A stretch of 32,960 nt of DNA from Thermincola carboxydiphila (GCA_016841725.1 JAENYP010000010.1:1-32960), one strand, 5' to 3'. Shown: positions 1 through 7,720, counted from the stretch's first letter. Numbers and translations are program-made. The notes: generated from the sequence alone by a model not told the origin.

Positions 1-51
1 CCCGCACTCGGGACTTGCACCCGTTAGACTGCGCCCATGCTGGGCGCACAC
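1..51 (-). mobile_element. 5' end of a group IIC intron, cut by the window edge
   Basis: Read on the minus strand from 51, the sequence begins GTGTGCGCCCAGCATGGGCG and continues with the stretch CTAACGGGTGCAAGTCCCGA. This is the layout of the 5' end of bacterial class C group II introns: a GUGYG start, a first short GC hairpin (47-41 with 37-31), and a GGGU..AGUCCCG element of domain I. It lies four T residues beyond a terminator hairpin, which is the known target preference of group IIC introns. The rest of domain I, the reverse transcriptase ORF and domains V-VI would lie left of position 1. GTGCG at 49 is an alternative boundary. Identification is by recalled family consensus, not alignment. 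Confidence 0.75.
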
Positions 52-89
52 AAAAGAGAGGCGTTGCCCCACAAGGGATAGCGCCTCTC
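52..89 (-). terminator. Rho-independent terminator of the toxin-antitoxin operon
   Basis: An 8-bp stem (56-63 with 82-89, GAGAGGCG/CGCCTCTC) is followed on the minus strand by TTTT at 55-52. It lies 14 nt downstream of the toxin stop codon. The T tract ends exactly where the group IIC intron begins, so the terminator is the intron's insertion target. Confidence 0.8.
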
Positions 90-103
90 AATATGATTTA
101 CAA

Positions 104-430
104 TTATTTGTTTAAGATGCTCTTGTCATCATCTTGACGACAATCCTGTATATCATCCACAAACACTTGATTGCCAATAATCTGATAAACGATCCGATAC
201 CTTTTGTTTAATAGTATATAACGGTATTTGCCGACTGGAAGGTATGGACGGTTATACACAGGATAACGGAACGGATCGGTTCGGAGATTCCGAATATCTT
301 TAAGCAATCCATCCAAAAGCCTGTTTGCTGCATTAACACTGACACGCGCTAAAAATTCAAAATGGTCATGCATTCTGTCATTTGCATCGGATGCAATAAT
401 TATCTGATATACCTTTTCATCACGCTCCAT
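104..430 (-). CDS. RelE/ParE-family toxin of a type II toxin-antitoxin system
   Basis: A 108-aa basic protein of RelE/ParE size. The family's core pattern is visible: an N-terminal strand, a helix pair with LLDGLLKDIRNL, then FRYPVYNRPYLPVGKYR followed by the RYRIVYQI strand that carries catalytic or binding basic residues in the fold. Family members are ribosome-dependent mRNA interferases (RelE) or gyrase inhibitors (ParE); the sequence alone does not decide between them. The ATG lies inside the 3' end of the antitoxin gene (11-nt overlap), the usual coupled arrangement. A terminator and a group II intron follow directly. Confidence 0.85.
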   Translation of the reverse strand: MERDEKVYQIIIASDANDRMHDHFEFLARVSVNAANRLLDGLLKDIRNLRTDPFRYPVYNRPYLPVGKYRYILLNKRYRIVYQIIGNQVFVDDIQDCRQDDDKSILNK

Positions 431-707
431 GCTCCGCTCCCCTGGCGATTGCTTCTCTCATGTTTTTTTCGAACTCATCAACCGTATATCCTTGAGTTCC
501 AAGCAAACGGGAACGTTCCGTCGCAAGCAAACGCTCGGCTGACGCCAAATCATCCTCGCGCCGGTTGAATGTTTCCATATCCATGATAACCGTATCGCCG
601 ACGCCATTTCTGGTTAAAAATACAGGCGCTTTCGTTTTACGGCAAATATCAGCGATGCTGTTGTAATTTTTCCGAAGCTCACTTGATGGCTTAATTATTG
701 TACTCAA
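420..707 (-). CDS. Phd/YefM-family antitoxin
   Basis: About 95 aa from the TTG start at 707, which has GGGAGTGAG four nt upstream and gives the family-typical N-terminus MSTIIKPSSELRKNYNSI. A longer reading from a TTG at 728 has no ribosome site. The N-terminal part matches the DNA-binding YefM/Phd fold (residues TRNGVGDTVIMDMETF form the conserved strand-helix). The C-terminal helix (about 60-95) would wrap the toxin. The pair probably represses its own promoter at 742-770. Confidence 0.85.
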   Translation of the reverse strand: MSTIIKPSSELRKNYNSIADICRKTKAPVFLTRNGVGDTVIMDMETFNRREDDLASAERLLATERSRLLGTQGYTVDEFEKNMREAIARGAEHGA

Positions 708-741
708 TTTTCTCACTCCCGATAGCAAAATTTATATCAAT

Positions 742-770
742 ATTATACCCTTATAAGACTAAAATAACAA
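742..770 (-). promoter_or_regulatory. SigA-type promoter of the toxin-antitoxin operon
   Basis: Minus strand: -35 TTGTTA (770-765), 17-nt spacer, -10 TATAAT (747-742), about 35 nt upstream of the antitoxin start at 707. Confidence 0.7.
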
Positions 771-878
771 GTCGAAATTGCTGACGACCTTACCTATGGT
801 TCCTACGATCACGAACCCGCGCATATCTTCACTTTTACCCAAATAATTACCTGTACAATCCAAATCCCTATCTACGGT
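759..878 (-). other. Possible gene remnant upstream of the antitoxin
   Basis: A 39-codon open stretch without a convincing start or ribosome site encodes a protein-like sequence including YLGKSEDMRGFVIVGTIGKV and ends in TAG at 759. It overlaps the toxin-antitoxin promoter. It is not recognised as a family. It may be the tail of a lost gene or chance. The rest of 771-1030 holds no gene that can be supported. Confidence 0.2.
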
Positions 879-891
879 TCAATAAAAAAAT

Positions 892-926
892 AAAGGAAAG
901 CCGCCTAAAAAGGGGGCCTTTTTTTG
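892..926 (+). terminator. Possible terminator-like hairpin
   Basis: AAAGG (892-896) pairs with CCTTT (917-921), and CCGCC (901-905) pairs with GGGGG (912-916) with one mismatch; a run of T follows. The stem is interrupted by an AAAG bulge, and no plus-strand gene is seen just upstream, so this is tentative. Confidence 0.3.
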
Positions 927-1033
927 GTTAAAGCCTTAGATGTTTAAAGCAGCAAGGCATCAAGTTTTATGTCACTAATTATGTGGATGTTCATTAGGGA
1001 GGTATAAACTGCCAATTAATACCAAAACAAATA

Positions 1034-1072
1034 TTACAATACCTACCATAATATGCTATAATATCGGTAGGT
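1034..1072 (+). promoter_or_regulatory. SigA-type promoter inside a perfect inverted repeat
   Basis: -35 TTACAA (1034-1039), 17-nt spacer, -10 TATAAT (1057-1062). The inverted repeat ACCTACC (1041-1047) / GGTAGGT (1066-1072) encloses the spacer and the -10 box, ideal for a repressor that blocks RNA polymerase. The second arm also overlaps the Shine-Dalgarno region of the small ORF at 1074. Confidence 0.6.
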
Positions 1073-1073
1073 G

Positions 1074-1253
1074 ATGAAAATGGAAAACAGAGTCGCAAAA
1101 AAGCTGGCAAAAGCCGTTGAAAATGAGGTGATTGCCAGTGAAAATTAGTACAAAAAGGCTGTATTGGTTAAGATAGAAAAACTAACAAAAAGGAAGGTAA
1201 AAAGCCTGGTTTCATGGCAGGTTCTCCGGAAAAACGTGTTAGGTATAGGTTAA
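1074..1253 (+). pseudogene. Small interrupted ORF behind the 1034 promoter
   Basis: ATG at 1074 follows GGTAGGTG and opens a frame reading MKMENRVAKKLAKAVENEV, stopped by TAG at 1146. The same frame stays open for another 34 codons (YKKAVLVKIEKLTKRK...) to TAA at 1251. The AVENEV.ASEN(stop)YKKA pattern is reminiscent of the first helix of rubrerythrin/ferritin-like proteins, but that is only an impression. Either a decayed gene cut by insertion of the RNA element that follows, or a functional 24-aa peptide. The good promoter argues that something here was recently expressed. Confidence 0.35.
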
Positions 1254-1424
1254 AACCCTGAGCCTATAGATTTTGCGGTGGCACGGTACACATTGCGAAA
1301 GGCCGTTGTCACAAGTCAGAACCCAGTGCGGTGATCCACCCGGAACATAGGCTAGAGTCTATGGCCTAGCAGTTGAATCCTGTGACACTGCCGCTCGTTT
1401 GTCGGACGAGTGAAAAGCCTACTT
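1244..1424 (+). ncRNA. Structured RNA element, HEARO/IscB omega-RNA-like
   Basis: A series of ordered helices: TATAGG 1244-1249 with CCTATA 1263-1268; a 9-bp helix with one bulge, 1278-1286 with 1303-1312; GGTG/CACC with a 3-nt loop, 1330-1340; CATAG/CTATG, 1346-1350 with 1359-1363; GCAGT/ACTGC, 1369-1373 with 1387-1391. This is far more organised than a spacer and has no coding potential. The layout and the segments AAGTCAGAACCCAGTGCGG and GGCTAGAGTCTATGG resemble HEARO RNAs, the guide RNAs of IscB (IS200/IS605-related) nucleases, as I recall them. HEARO RNA normally sits directly upstream of iscB. Here 1425-1460, with a 1-nt shift, reads IVFVVSET, similar to an IscB N-terminus, and then breaks off. 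Other structured RNAs cannot be excluded. Confidence 0.5.
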
Positions 1425-1464
1425 ATAGTTTTTGGTAGTTTCAGAAACCAGGTGTCTGAATAAT

Positions 1465-2451
1465 ATGAATTTTTTCAGAATTGGCGTTGTGGTCGTCAGT
1501 TTATCATTGTTAATCCTGCTGAGTTCCGGTACAGCAGGTGGCGGAACCTTTAAGGATGTGCCTGTAAACCATTGGGCTTATGAATCAGTGGGGGCTCTGA
1601 CAGAGGCAGGAATAATTGTGGGTTTCCCGGACGGGACCTTTAAACCCGGGCTGAAGATAACAAGGGAACAATTTGCCAAGGCGTTGGTGATTACACTGGA
1701 CATACCTCTAAATGAAAATGCCCCGCAAATCTTTTCTGATGTTAAACCAGGGCATTGGTCTTTTCTATATGTTGATGCCGCGAAATCTTATATACCCATA
1801 ACGTCCCAACAGGCCGGTCACTTTAATTTTTACGGTAGCCACGTGATTACCCGTGAAGAGGCTGCACATGCTATAGCGCTTGCTATGGGACTGGATAAAT
1901 CGCCAAAGCCTGCCGGCAGCTATCTGGCTGAAAAATTCAGGGATTATCAGAATATTTCCCCCCAATTTAGTGAAAGCGCCGCCCAGACTGCTTATTATGG
2001 TATCTTATCAGGGGATGCCAATAACAATTTCCGCAGTAAGGACGGGCTGACCAGAGCTGAGATTTCAATAATACTGAAGAGAATAATACAGGCTAAGGAA
2101 ACGCCGGCAGACCAGAGTAAAGGCAGTACGGACATTATACAGAGGCATCAGCCATGGACAATTGAGTTCATTGATTTCAAAAGGCCTGATTACGAGATGG
2201 TCCAAAAACATCCCGGATATAATAAAATTCAAACATTTTATGGTACTGTAACTGCCGGTGTATACAATGACCCCCATTTTGTTGTTCAACATAAATCATT
2301 GGATTATGAAGGGCAGCAGGTTGATATCAAAAAGGCAAAAACAGTTCATGTCTACGTTTATAAAGAAGAACTGGACCTTTTCACCAAAGGAGACAAAGTG
2401 AGTTTCTATTACGACAGGGACAATCATATTACTTCCTATGTTCTTCAATAG
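1465..2451 (+). CDS. S-layer homology (SLH) domain protein
   Basis: 328 aa from ATG 1465; the frame is open from a TTG at 1432, but only the ATG start places the signal peptide (hydrophobic residues 7-24) at the N-terminus. Three SLH repeats follow: about 28-77 (FKDVPVNHWAYESVGALTEA, with the GFPDGTFKPG and TREQFAK signatures), about 82-138 (FSDVKPGHW, TREEAA) and about 145-200 (AYYGILSGD, TRAE). SLH domains bind pyruvylated secondary cell-wall polymer, so the protein is cell-surface bound. The last ~110 residues form a separate domain that I do not recognise. Convergent with the ABC permease gene, only 15 nt apart and without an obvious terminator between. Confidence 0.9.
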   Translation: MNFFRIGVVVVSLSLLILLSSGTAGGGTFKDVPVNHWAYESVGALTEAGIIVGFPDGTFKPGLKITREQFAKALVITLDIPLNENAPQIFSDVKPGHWSFLYVDAAKSYIPITSQQAGHFNFYGSHVITREEAAHAIALAMGLDKSPKPAGSYLAEKFRDYQNISPQFSESAAQTAYYGILSGDANNNFRSKDGLTRAEISIILKRIIQAKETPADQSKGSTDIIQRHQPWTIEFIDFKRPDYEMVQKHPGYNKIQTFYGTVTAGVYNDPHFVVQHKSLDYEGQQVDIKKAKTVHVYVYKEELDLFTKGDKVSFYYDRDNHITSYVLQ

Positions 2452-2466
2452 ACGATGAATACTGTT

Positions 2467-3699
2467 CTACTCACTGCGCAGCGCCTCGATAGGGTCAAGC
2501 CTGGCAGCCTTTGATGCCGGGTAGACACCAAAAAACACACCAACCAGGAGGGCAAAAACCATTGCAATGATTACAGCAGTCAGCGATACTGCTGTTTGAA
2601 TACTGGGGAGAACAGACGGCAGCAGCTGGGCGCCGCCAATCCCTGCTGCCAAACCCAGCAAGCCTCCGATAATACTCATAAACACTGCTTCAATGAGAAA
2701 CTGGATTAGGATATCACGCCTGCTGGCCCCAATTGCCTTGCGGACCCCGATTTCCCGCGTACGTTCGGTGACCGAAACCAGCATGATGTTCATTATGCCT
2801 ATGCCGCCCACCAGTAGGGAAATTGCGGCAATGCCGCCAAGGCCTGCAGTGAGAATCCCCAGGATATTGTTAATGGCATTCAGCATATCCTGCTGCTTCA
2901 TGACTGTGAATTCGTCATCAGTATGATTCTTCTTCATTATATCATTGACAGTTTTTTCGACACCCTCCACGGCCTCTGCAGACACGGCCTTAACCAATAT
3001 CTGGCTGATGTTTTTTTGATCTTTGCGGTCAATCATCTCAGTCACGGGAAAATAAATCTTAACATTCATATCCTCACTCTGGGGTCCCATATTTTGGTTC
3101 TCTTTATATTCCAAAACACCGACAACCTTATAGTCTTTGCCATTGACCTTAAAGGTCTTGCCAACCGGGTTACCGGCAGTGAACAATTCTTTGTTGGCCT
3201 GATCGCCAATGACTGCAACCTGTTCCTTATTTACCCGCTCATCCTTGGTGATAAATCGGCCATATCTTAAGTCCAGTCCGGAAACTTTAATTAAGTCTTC
3301 ATCGGCCCCTGTGGTTGAAGCAGATATGTTAAGATCATCAAGCCGGTCTACACCGTTATATATGCATGAAACTGCAGATATTCCTTCCTGTCCCTTCAGA
3401 TTTAACACATCCTCATAGGTCAGGGTATTATTGGTCTGACCAAACCCTGCCTGCTGTACCCCCAATTTACTTTCGCCTGTCTGGGGGCCCATCTGGATTT
3501 TGCCGGGAAACACATACAACAGATTGGCCCCCAGGGATTCCACCTGTGAGGTCACCTGGTTTTTTATGCCCTCTCCTATTGAAGTGAGCATGATTACAGA
3601 AAAAATCCCGATGATAATTCCCAGCATTGTTAAAAAACTGCGCAGCTTGTTATGGAAAAGGGACTTGAAGCTGCTGCGAAAGCTTTCACGAAACCTCAT
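2467..3699 (-). CDS. MacB-like ABC transporter permease (FtsX family)
   Basis: 410 aa from ATG 3699, chosen because GGGAGG lies 6 nt upstream; a start at 3717 is possible but lacks a site. Architecture of MacB/LolE-type permeases: TM1 near residues 20-45 ([20 protein letters not shown]), a ~240-aa extracytoplasmic MacB_PCD domain, then three TM segments in the last ~130 residues, including the FtsX-domain signature [15 protein letters not shown]. Such permeases couple ATP hydrolysis to periplasmic or wall-side movement and export peptides, lipids or drugs. The start overlaps the end of the ATPase gene by 14 nt, so the two are translationally coupled. No HlyD/MacA-type partner is nearby. Confidence 0.9.
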   Translation of the reverse strand: MRFRESFRSSFKSLFHNKLRSFLTMLGIIIGIFSVIMLTSIGEGIKNQVTSQVESLGANLLYVFPGKIQMGPQTGESKLGVQQAGFGQTNNTLTYEDVLNLKGQEGISAVSCIYNGVDRLDDLNISASTTGADEDLIKVSGLDLRYGRFITKDERVNKEQVAVIGDQANKELFTAGNPVGKTFKVNGKDYKVVGVLEYKENQNMGPQSEDMNVKIYFPVTEMIDRKDQKNISQILVKAVSAEAVEGVEKTVNDIMKKNHTDDEFTVMKQQDMLNAINNILGILTAGLGGIAAISLLVGGIGIMNIMLVSVTERTREIGVRKAIGASRRDILIQFLIEAVFMSIIGGLLGLAAGIGGAQLLPSVLPSIQTAVSLTAVIIAMVFALLVGVFFGVYPASKAARLDPIEALRSE

Positions 3700-4369
3700 G
3701 GGGAACCTCCCTGACAACGCCGTCTTTAATATCTACAATCCTGTTTGCTTCCCTGGCAATACCCGGGTCATGGGTGACCACAATAACAGTTCTGCCCTCT
3801 TTGTTTAGGCTCTTAAAGATATCCAGCACTTCCCTTCCGGTCCTGGAGTCCAGACTGCCTGTCGGTTCATCTGCCAGTATTATTGAAGGAGAATTGACAA
3901 TCGCCCGGGCGATGGCCACCCGCTGCTTCTGTCCTCCTGACAGTTGGTTTGGCCGGTATTTCATGCGGTCTTCAAGACCCAGTGACACGAGCGCCTTCTT
4001 GGCGCCTTCCCGGACTGTTTTGGGCTGTTGATTACCATAAAGTCCGGCCAATTCAACATTTTCCAGTGCAGTATACTGTGGCAGGAGATTAAAAGACTGG
4101 AAAACAAACCCGATATGCCTGTTTCTGATGGCAGCCAGTCTTCGGTCTCCCAATTTACCTGTGTCCTGGCCCTCGAGGTAATAGGCACCCCGGGTTGGCC
4201 GGTCCAGACAACCGATTATATTCATCAGAGTGGACTTCCCTGAACCGGAGGGACCAATTATAGCAATAAACTCACCATCTCTGACTCGCAGGTTGACATT
4301 ATGAAGGACTTCAGTTATCTGGTCACCGTTTTGGTAGCTCTTATGTAATCCATGAATTTCTATTCCCAT
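3686..4369 (-). CDS. MacB/LolD-type ABC transporter ATPase
   Basis: 227 aa, a complete nucleotide-binding domain of the MacB/FtsE/LolD group: Walker A GPSGSGKS at 39-46, Q-loop Gln91, signature LSGGQ at 143-147, Walker [12 protein letters not shown] from about 164, and H-loop His200. It powers the permease encoded immediately downstream. The upstream space holds no second gene, so the operon is two genes. The TGSLDSRTG motif after Walker B is typical of this group. Confidence 0.95.
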   Translation of the reverse strand: MGIEIHGLHKSYQNGDQITEVLHNVNLRVRDGEFIAIIGPSGSGKSTLMNIIGCLDRPTRGAYYLEGQDTGKLGDRRLAAIRNRHIGFVFQSFNLLPQYTALENVELAGLYGNQQPKTVREGAKKALVSLGLEDRMKYRPNQLSGGQKQRVAIARAIVNSPSIILADEPTGSLDSRTGREVLDIFKSLNKEGRTVIVVTHDPGIAREANRIVDIKDGVVREVPHEVS

Positions 4370-4459
4370 ATCTGCTCCCCTGAATTTTTAAATTATGCAA
4401 CATTCTATTTTTTCCACATTTAGCGTTTTATATGAGTTTTGTTCCCGGAACCATCAAAT

Positions 4460-4641
4460 AAACAAGAAAATTGACTTCGTCAAATTTATCTTCGATGTCA
4501 ATTTTCTTGTTCAAAGGGGGCCAGCCCCCTATGACGTCGCTTCGCTCCTGTTACCCCCGGAGAATAGGGGGCATACCCCCTATAACCCCCATTATTAAGG
4601 AAATTATCCACAACCCTGCAAAACGGTAATTTCCTTAATAA
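4460..4641 (+). repeat. 182-bp palindromic element, copy A
   Basis: Identical over its full 182 bp to the reverse complement of 13843-14024. It is built of hairpins: an outer 15-bp inverted repeat AACAAGAAAATTGAC/GTCAATTTTCTTGTT at its left end, small GC hairpins (AGGGGG/CCCCCT, TAGGGGG/CCCCCTA) in the middle, and a 15-bp repeat TTATTAAGGAAATTA/TAATTTCCTTAATAA at its right end. No credible ORF; the stop-free stretch inside is a by-product. Likely a REP/MITE-like dispersed non-coding element. Flanking bases differ at once outside the 182 bp. Confidence 0.9.
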
Positions 4642-4648
4642 TAAATAA

Positions 4649-4670
4649 AGCAGGGAGAATTTACCCTGCT
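4649..4670 (-). terminator. Terminator at the end of the radical SAM operon
   Basis: 7-bp stem AGCAGGG/CCCTGCT (4649-4655 with 4664-4670); on the minus strand it is followed by TTTATTTATT. It lies 10 nt beyond the stop of the rnk-like gene and just before the 182-bp repeat. Confidence 0.75.
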
Positions 4671-4680
4671 CAACCCAATC

Positions 4681-5100
4681 TCATAAATCTAAATCACCGG
4701 CTGCCTCCGGCTGATAAAGAATACTTTCCACTCGCAGCTGAACCATGCCGCCCGGAACTTCCCAATCTATGACATTCCCCACACTGTAACCCAGGATAGC
4801 CGTCCCGATAGGCGCCATTACAGAGACTTTATCTTCCAGAAGCTCAGCATCAGCAGGATAAACCAGTGTATAAGTCATTTCCTCCCCAGATTCCAAATCC
4901 TTTAACACCACCTTGGAATTCATGGTAATTACATCAGGAGGAACCATTTTTGAATCCACCACTAATGCCCGGCTCAATTCTCTCTCAAGATTCTCCAGGT
5001 ATCCCTTATTGCCCGGAGTAAACTCTTTAACTTCATCAATAAGCTTCTGCAGTCTATTTTTGTCCACCTCAGTAATGAAAATTTGCCTGTTCACGTTCAC
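4681..5100 (-). CDS. Rnk-like / GreA-GreB C-terminal-domain factor
   Basis: 139 aa; GTG start at 5100 behind GGAGGGATGA. The C-terminal two thirds match the GreA/GreB C-domain and Rnk (regulator of nucleoside diphosphate kinase) fold: VVLKDLESGEEMTYTLVYP, then VSVMAPIGTAILGYSVG and VIDWEVPGG. The N-terminal ~50 residues are a short helical region rather than the long coiled coil of GreA, which favours Rnk. Such factors bind RNA polymerase in its secondary channel. It starts 14 nt after the preceding radical SAM gene and ends just before the terminator, so it is the last gene of that operon. Confidence 0.8.
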   Translation of the reverse strand: MNVNRQIFITEVDKNRLQKLIDEVKEFTPGNKGYLENLERELSRALVVDSKMVPPDVITMNSKVVLKDLESGEEMTYTLVYPADAELLEDKVSVMAPIGTAILGYSVGNVIDWEVPGGMVQLRVESILYQPEAAGDLDL

Positions 5101-5114
5101 TCATCCCTCCGAGT

Positions 5115-6482
5115 TCATTTATTTTGTTGCTGCTTTAACCTTTTGGTAAGCTCTCTCATATATGCCTTGGCTAAATCCTTAATGTGCTGTAGGTAATTTA
5201 TATCTAAATATTTTGATTTTTTGTTGCTTAATAACAGTATAATATAGAACTTGTAAAACTCATAATAAAACTGAAGTTTTCCCATACTGCCCGGTTCCGC
5301 CACCAAATGCAGGAAATCCCAGTGCTGCGGATTTTTCGTATTAATCCGCTGCTGATATTTTTCATACTGGGAGGTGCCGGGTAATGGAGTTAGAATAGCT
5401 GCCGTCGCGACCATTAATTGATGCTTTTTTACATAGTCCCTTAAGTTTTTAAAATCCTTTTTTGTGGCATCGATGTCTACGATGAACAGCCCGGTACATT
5501 CAATTTCATGCTTTCGTAAGATTTCCAGGCAGCGCTCATTGACTGCCTTAGAGGTCAATTTATGGTAATCAGATAAAATATCGTCATCAAAGGACTCCAA
5601 CCCCACCAGTACTACCTTTAAACCTGCCTCTTTCAAGGTAATAATAACTTCTTCGTTATCGGCAATAAAATCGGCGCGGTAATACAAGATAAAATTCTTC
5701 TTAATACCCTGCTGCAGAAGCAGCCGGGCAAACTCCTGCACCTTTTGCCGGTCTGTGTAAAAGGTATCATCTACAATCCAGATATTCTCACAATTGATGC
5801 CGGCAATTTCCTCAACCACCCTGGCCACATTACGGCAGACATACTCACCGTTATTTAACAGGCAGCAATAGCAGAAATTACACCTGTGTGGACAGCTATA
5901 TGCTGCCTTGACCACTGCACAGGGACTTAAATTTATGTATCTGAAGTGTTGCCGGTTGGCATAAAAGAAAGAGCGGTCCGGTATCGGCAGGTCATCCGGA
6001 TTAATATAACTGCGTTCATTGACTATCCAGGATGAATCTCCGGACCGGTAACAGATTCCTTTGATATCTCCCAGTTTTTTTCCCGAGACAGGAAGGGTTA
6101 TTATTTCCCGAAAAGGGACGATACCGCCGGAGTGTACGATAAAATCCACTGCCGGCACATAGAAATCATGATAATTCAGCTCAGCATGGACTCCGCCCAT
6201 AATCACCTGAACTGCGGGGTTGTGTTCTTTAGCCTGTTTTGCATATCCAATCATTACATCTCTGTGAGTAATATAACCTGTGACAGCCACAATATCCGGA
6301 TTATATTCCTTTAATACCTTATGAATACCGGTGCGCTGGATTACGGCATCATAAATCAGGCAGTCATGTCCTGCTTCTTTAGCTGCCGTATACAGGTACT
6401 CCAGTTCAAGGGGCTCCACATTGACTATATTAATATTGGCAAAGAGATTTTCATACCCTGGTCTGACCAATAATACCCTCAT
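5115..6482 (-). CDS. B12-binding-domain radical SAM protein (fourth of the operon)
   Basis: 455 aa. The N-terminal ~130 residues form a Rossmann-like cobalamin-binding-type domain (MRVLLVRPGY, NVEPLELEYLYTAAKEAGHD, IVAVTGYITH, IMGGVHAEL). The radical SAM core follows, with the cluster motif C197-x3-C201-x2-C204 (CPHRCNFC) and the downstream IVDDTFYTD and VLVGLESFDDD strands. A ~100-aa C-terminal helical tail ends in basic residues. Members of this class methylate or rearrange unactivated carbons using 5'-deoxyadenosyl radicals, often with methylcobalamin. It is a paralogue of the genes at 9087-10451 and 10514-11878 (454-455 aa, same opening). Its start lies 3 nt after the psd-like stop, so it is co-transcribed. 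Substrate unknown. Confidence 0.9.
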   Translation of the reverse strand: MRVLLVRPGYENLFANINIVNVEPLELEYLYTAAKEAGHDCLIYDAVIQRTGIHKVLKEYNPDIVAVTGYITHRDVMIGYAKQAKEHNPAVQVIMGGVHAELNYHDFYVPAVDFIVHSGGIVPFREIITLPVSGKKLGDIKGICYRSGDSSWIVNERSYINPDDLPIPDRSFFYANRQHFRYINLSPCAVVKAAYSCPHRCNFCYCCLLNNGEYVCRNVARVVEEIAGINCENIWIVDDTFYTDRQKVQEFARLLLQQGIKKNFILYYRADFIADNEEVIITLKEAGLKVVLVGLESFDDDILSDYHKLTSKAVNERCLEILRKHEIECTGLFIVDIDATKKDFKNLRDYVKKHQLMVATAAILTPLPGTSQYEKYQQRINTKNPQHWDFLHLVAEPGSMGKLQFYYEFYKFYIILLLSNKKSKYLDINYLQHIKDLAKAYMRELTKRLKQQQNK

Positions 6483-6485
6483 TGA

Positions 6486-7181
6486 CTATCCTTCCTCCCG
6501 GTAGTAGGCAATTATGCTTTCCCCTGCCTTAACCTTCCGGCCAACCTCAATGTTAAGAGTTAAGCCCGCAGCCATGGGGAGCAGCACATCAACCTGGGAA
6601 CCCATTTTAATCATCCCTAAGCGCTGCCCCTTGCTTACCCGGTCTTGTTCTTTTACCCAGCACTCAATCTTATTTACATATATATCAGCAATTTGAATGA
6701 CCAGCACCCTTAACCTGCCTCTAATGCCAATGATGTTCCTCTCATTGGAGAATAGGTGTCCGGCGTATTTTTCATATGGCTTCAGGCCTAAAACGGCTCG
6801 CCACCAGGTCAGGGTCATGGGAAGGTTTTTACCCTGCAGATAATCAATTTTCTCAATTTCCCCGGAGATGGGGGCCCGGTTTACATGAACACCGGTGGGG
6901 TGCATAAAAATGCCCACTAAATAACAGGGAGCCTGGAACTCCTGGGCTGCACAATATTCCTGCAAACTAATCTTTCTGCCCAGTTTAGTACAAAACAACA
7001 CTTCATCAGTGAGAACTTCTTTAATATATATGACTGTACCGTCTGCCGGAGAAACCAGGGCTGACTCATCCTGAGTAATTACCCGGTGAGGGTCCCGAAA
7101 AAAGTAAAAATATCGCCAGTAAACATAAGTTACCCCGAACACAGCCAGCAGTCCCGCCAATAATACCATGAATAATTCCAT
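6486..7181 (-). CDS. Phosphatidylserine decarboxylase-like proenzyme (short type)
   Basis: 231 aa from ATG 7181 (numbering below counts a preceding TTG codon at 7184 as 1). One N-terminal TM segment (about 5-25) is followed by SPADG (Asp48), FMHPTGVHVNRAP (His100) and the self-cleavage site MGS (Gly195-Ser196) inside GMIKMGSQVDVLLP. Cleavage there would give a beta chain and a short alpha chain with an N-terminal pyruvoyl group. This is the short bacterial/archaeal Psd form. In most relatives the HVNR segment is preceded by P-x-D; here it is P-T-G, a small departure that may reflect a different substrate. Its place between a FeeM-like acyltransferase and a radical SAM gene suggests decarboxylation of a seryl-type lipid or acyl intermediate. 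Housekeeping phosphatidylethanolamine synthesis is the alternative. Confidence 0.88.
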   Translation of the reverse strand: MELFMVLLAGLLAVFGVTYVYWRYFYFFRDPHRVITQDESALVSPADGTVIYIKEVLTDEVLFCTKLGRKISLQEYCAAQEFQAPCYLVGIFMHPTGVHVNRAPISGEIEKIDYLQGKNLPMTLTWWRAVLGLKPYEKYAGHLFSNERNIIGIRGRLRVLVIQIADIYVNKIECWVKEQDRVSKGQRLGMIKMGSQVDVLLPMAAGLTLNIEVGRKVKAGESIIAYYREEG

Positions 7182-7198
7182 CAAAAATTACCTCTGCT

Positions 7199-7720
7199 TT
7201 AACCTTTCATGCTTTTCATTAAACCTATTGAGTTAGGACTTTTCTGATTGTATAAGTCTACCGAATAATCATAGAAGGGTTCATCGAAAGTGGTAAACCC
7301 CAGGAACCGGTATAAGCGAACGGTTTCCAATAGTGATTCAATCACAAGATGAGTAAAACCTAAAGAACGGATAGTCTCCTCGAAGAAGGACAATCCTTTA
7401 CAGGTGATATTGAAATTGCGAAAGCCGGTTAAGCAGGCCAGCCGGGACACCTCTGCCAGTTTGACCTCATTACTTCTTAAAGGTGACAGGTCAATAAACT
7501 CCTCGATGGGGAGCCCCAGTTCTGCATCAGGAATGACCCTTAGTGCCGCGATTACCTCGGAGTCCTGAACAGCAATGAGATAATGGGCTATCTGGTCAAA
7601 CTGATCTATGGTCATCTGCCGATAATTCAGTTCATCCACAAACACCCGTTGAATGACTTGTCTGGCTTGGCGTTGTTCCGCAATTGTTTCTGCTGTCTTA
7701 AAGGTCAATTGCCGGGTCAC
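7199..7720 (-). CDS. FeeM-like N-acyltransferase (N-acyl amino acid synthase type, GNAT fold)
   Basis: 173 aa; GTG start at 7720 with GGGGTGAA just upstream. The pattern resembles the FeeM/LuxI-related group of N-acyl amino acid synthases and the exosortase-associated acyltransferases: an N-terminal RQVIQRVFVDELNY segment, a central VIAALRVIPD strand, EVSRLACLTGFR, and the closing LVIESLLETVRLYRFLGF. These enzymes take acyl chains from acyl carrier protein and put them on the amino group of an amino acid or amine. It lies 17 nt upstream of psd. The 129-nt gap before it is the largest within the operon. An ordinary GNAT acetyltransferase cannot be ruled out. Confidence 0.7.
   Translation of the reverse strand: MTRQLTFKTAETIAEQRQARQVIQRVFVDELNYRQMTIDQFDQIAHYLIAVQDSEVIAALRVIPDAELGLPIEEFIDLSPLRSNEVKLAEVSRLACLTGFRNFNITCKGLSFFEETIRSLGFTHLVIESLLETVRLYRFLGFTTFDEPFYDYSVDLYNQKSPNSIGLMKSMKG

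Noticed and set aside
1244-1424. Group I or group II intron core
   Set aside because: No domain V-like hairpin or P7/G-binding core could be found; the helix set fits HEARO better.
2467-4369. Complete MacAB-type tripartite exporter
   Set aside because: Only the ATPase and permease are present; no MacA/HlyD-type protein is encoded nearby.
4395-4598. Open frame across repeat copy A
   Set aside because: The sequence is a non-coding palindromic repeat; no start site signal.
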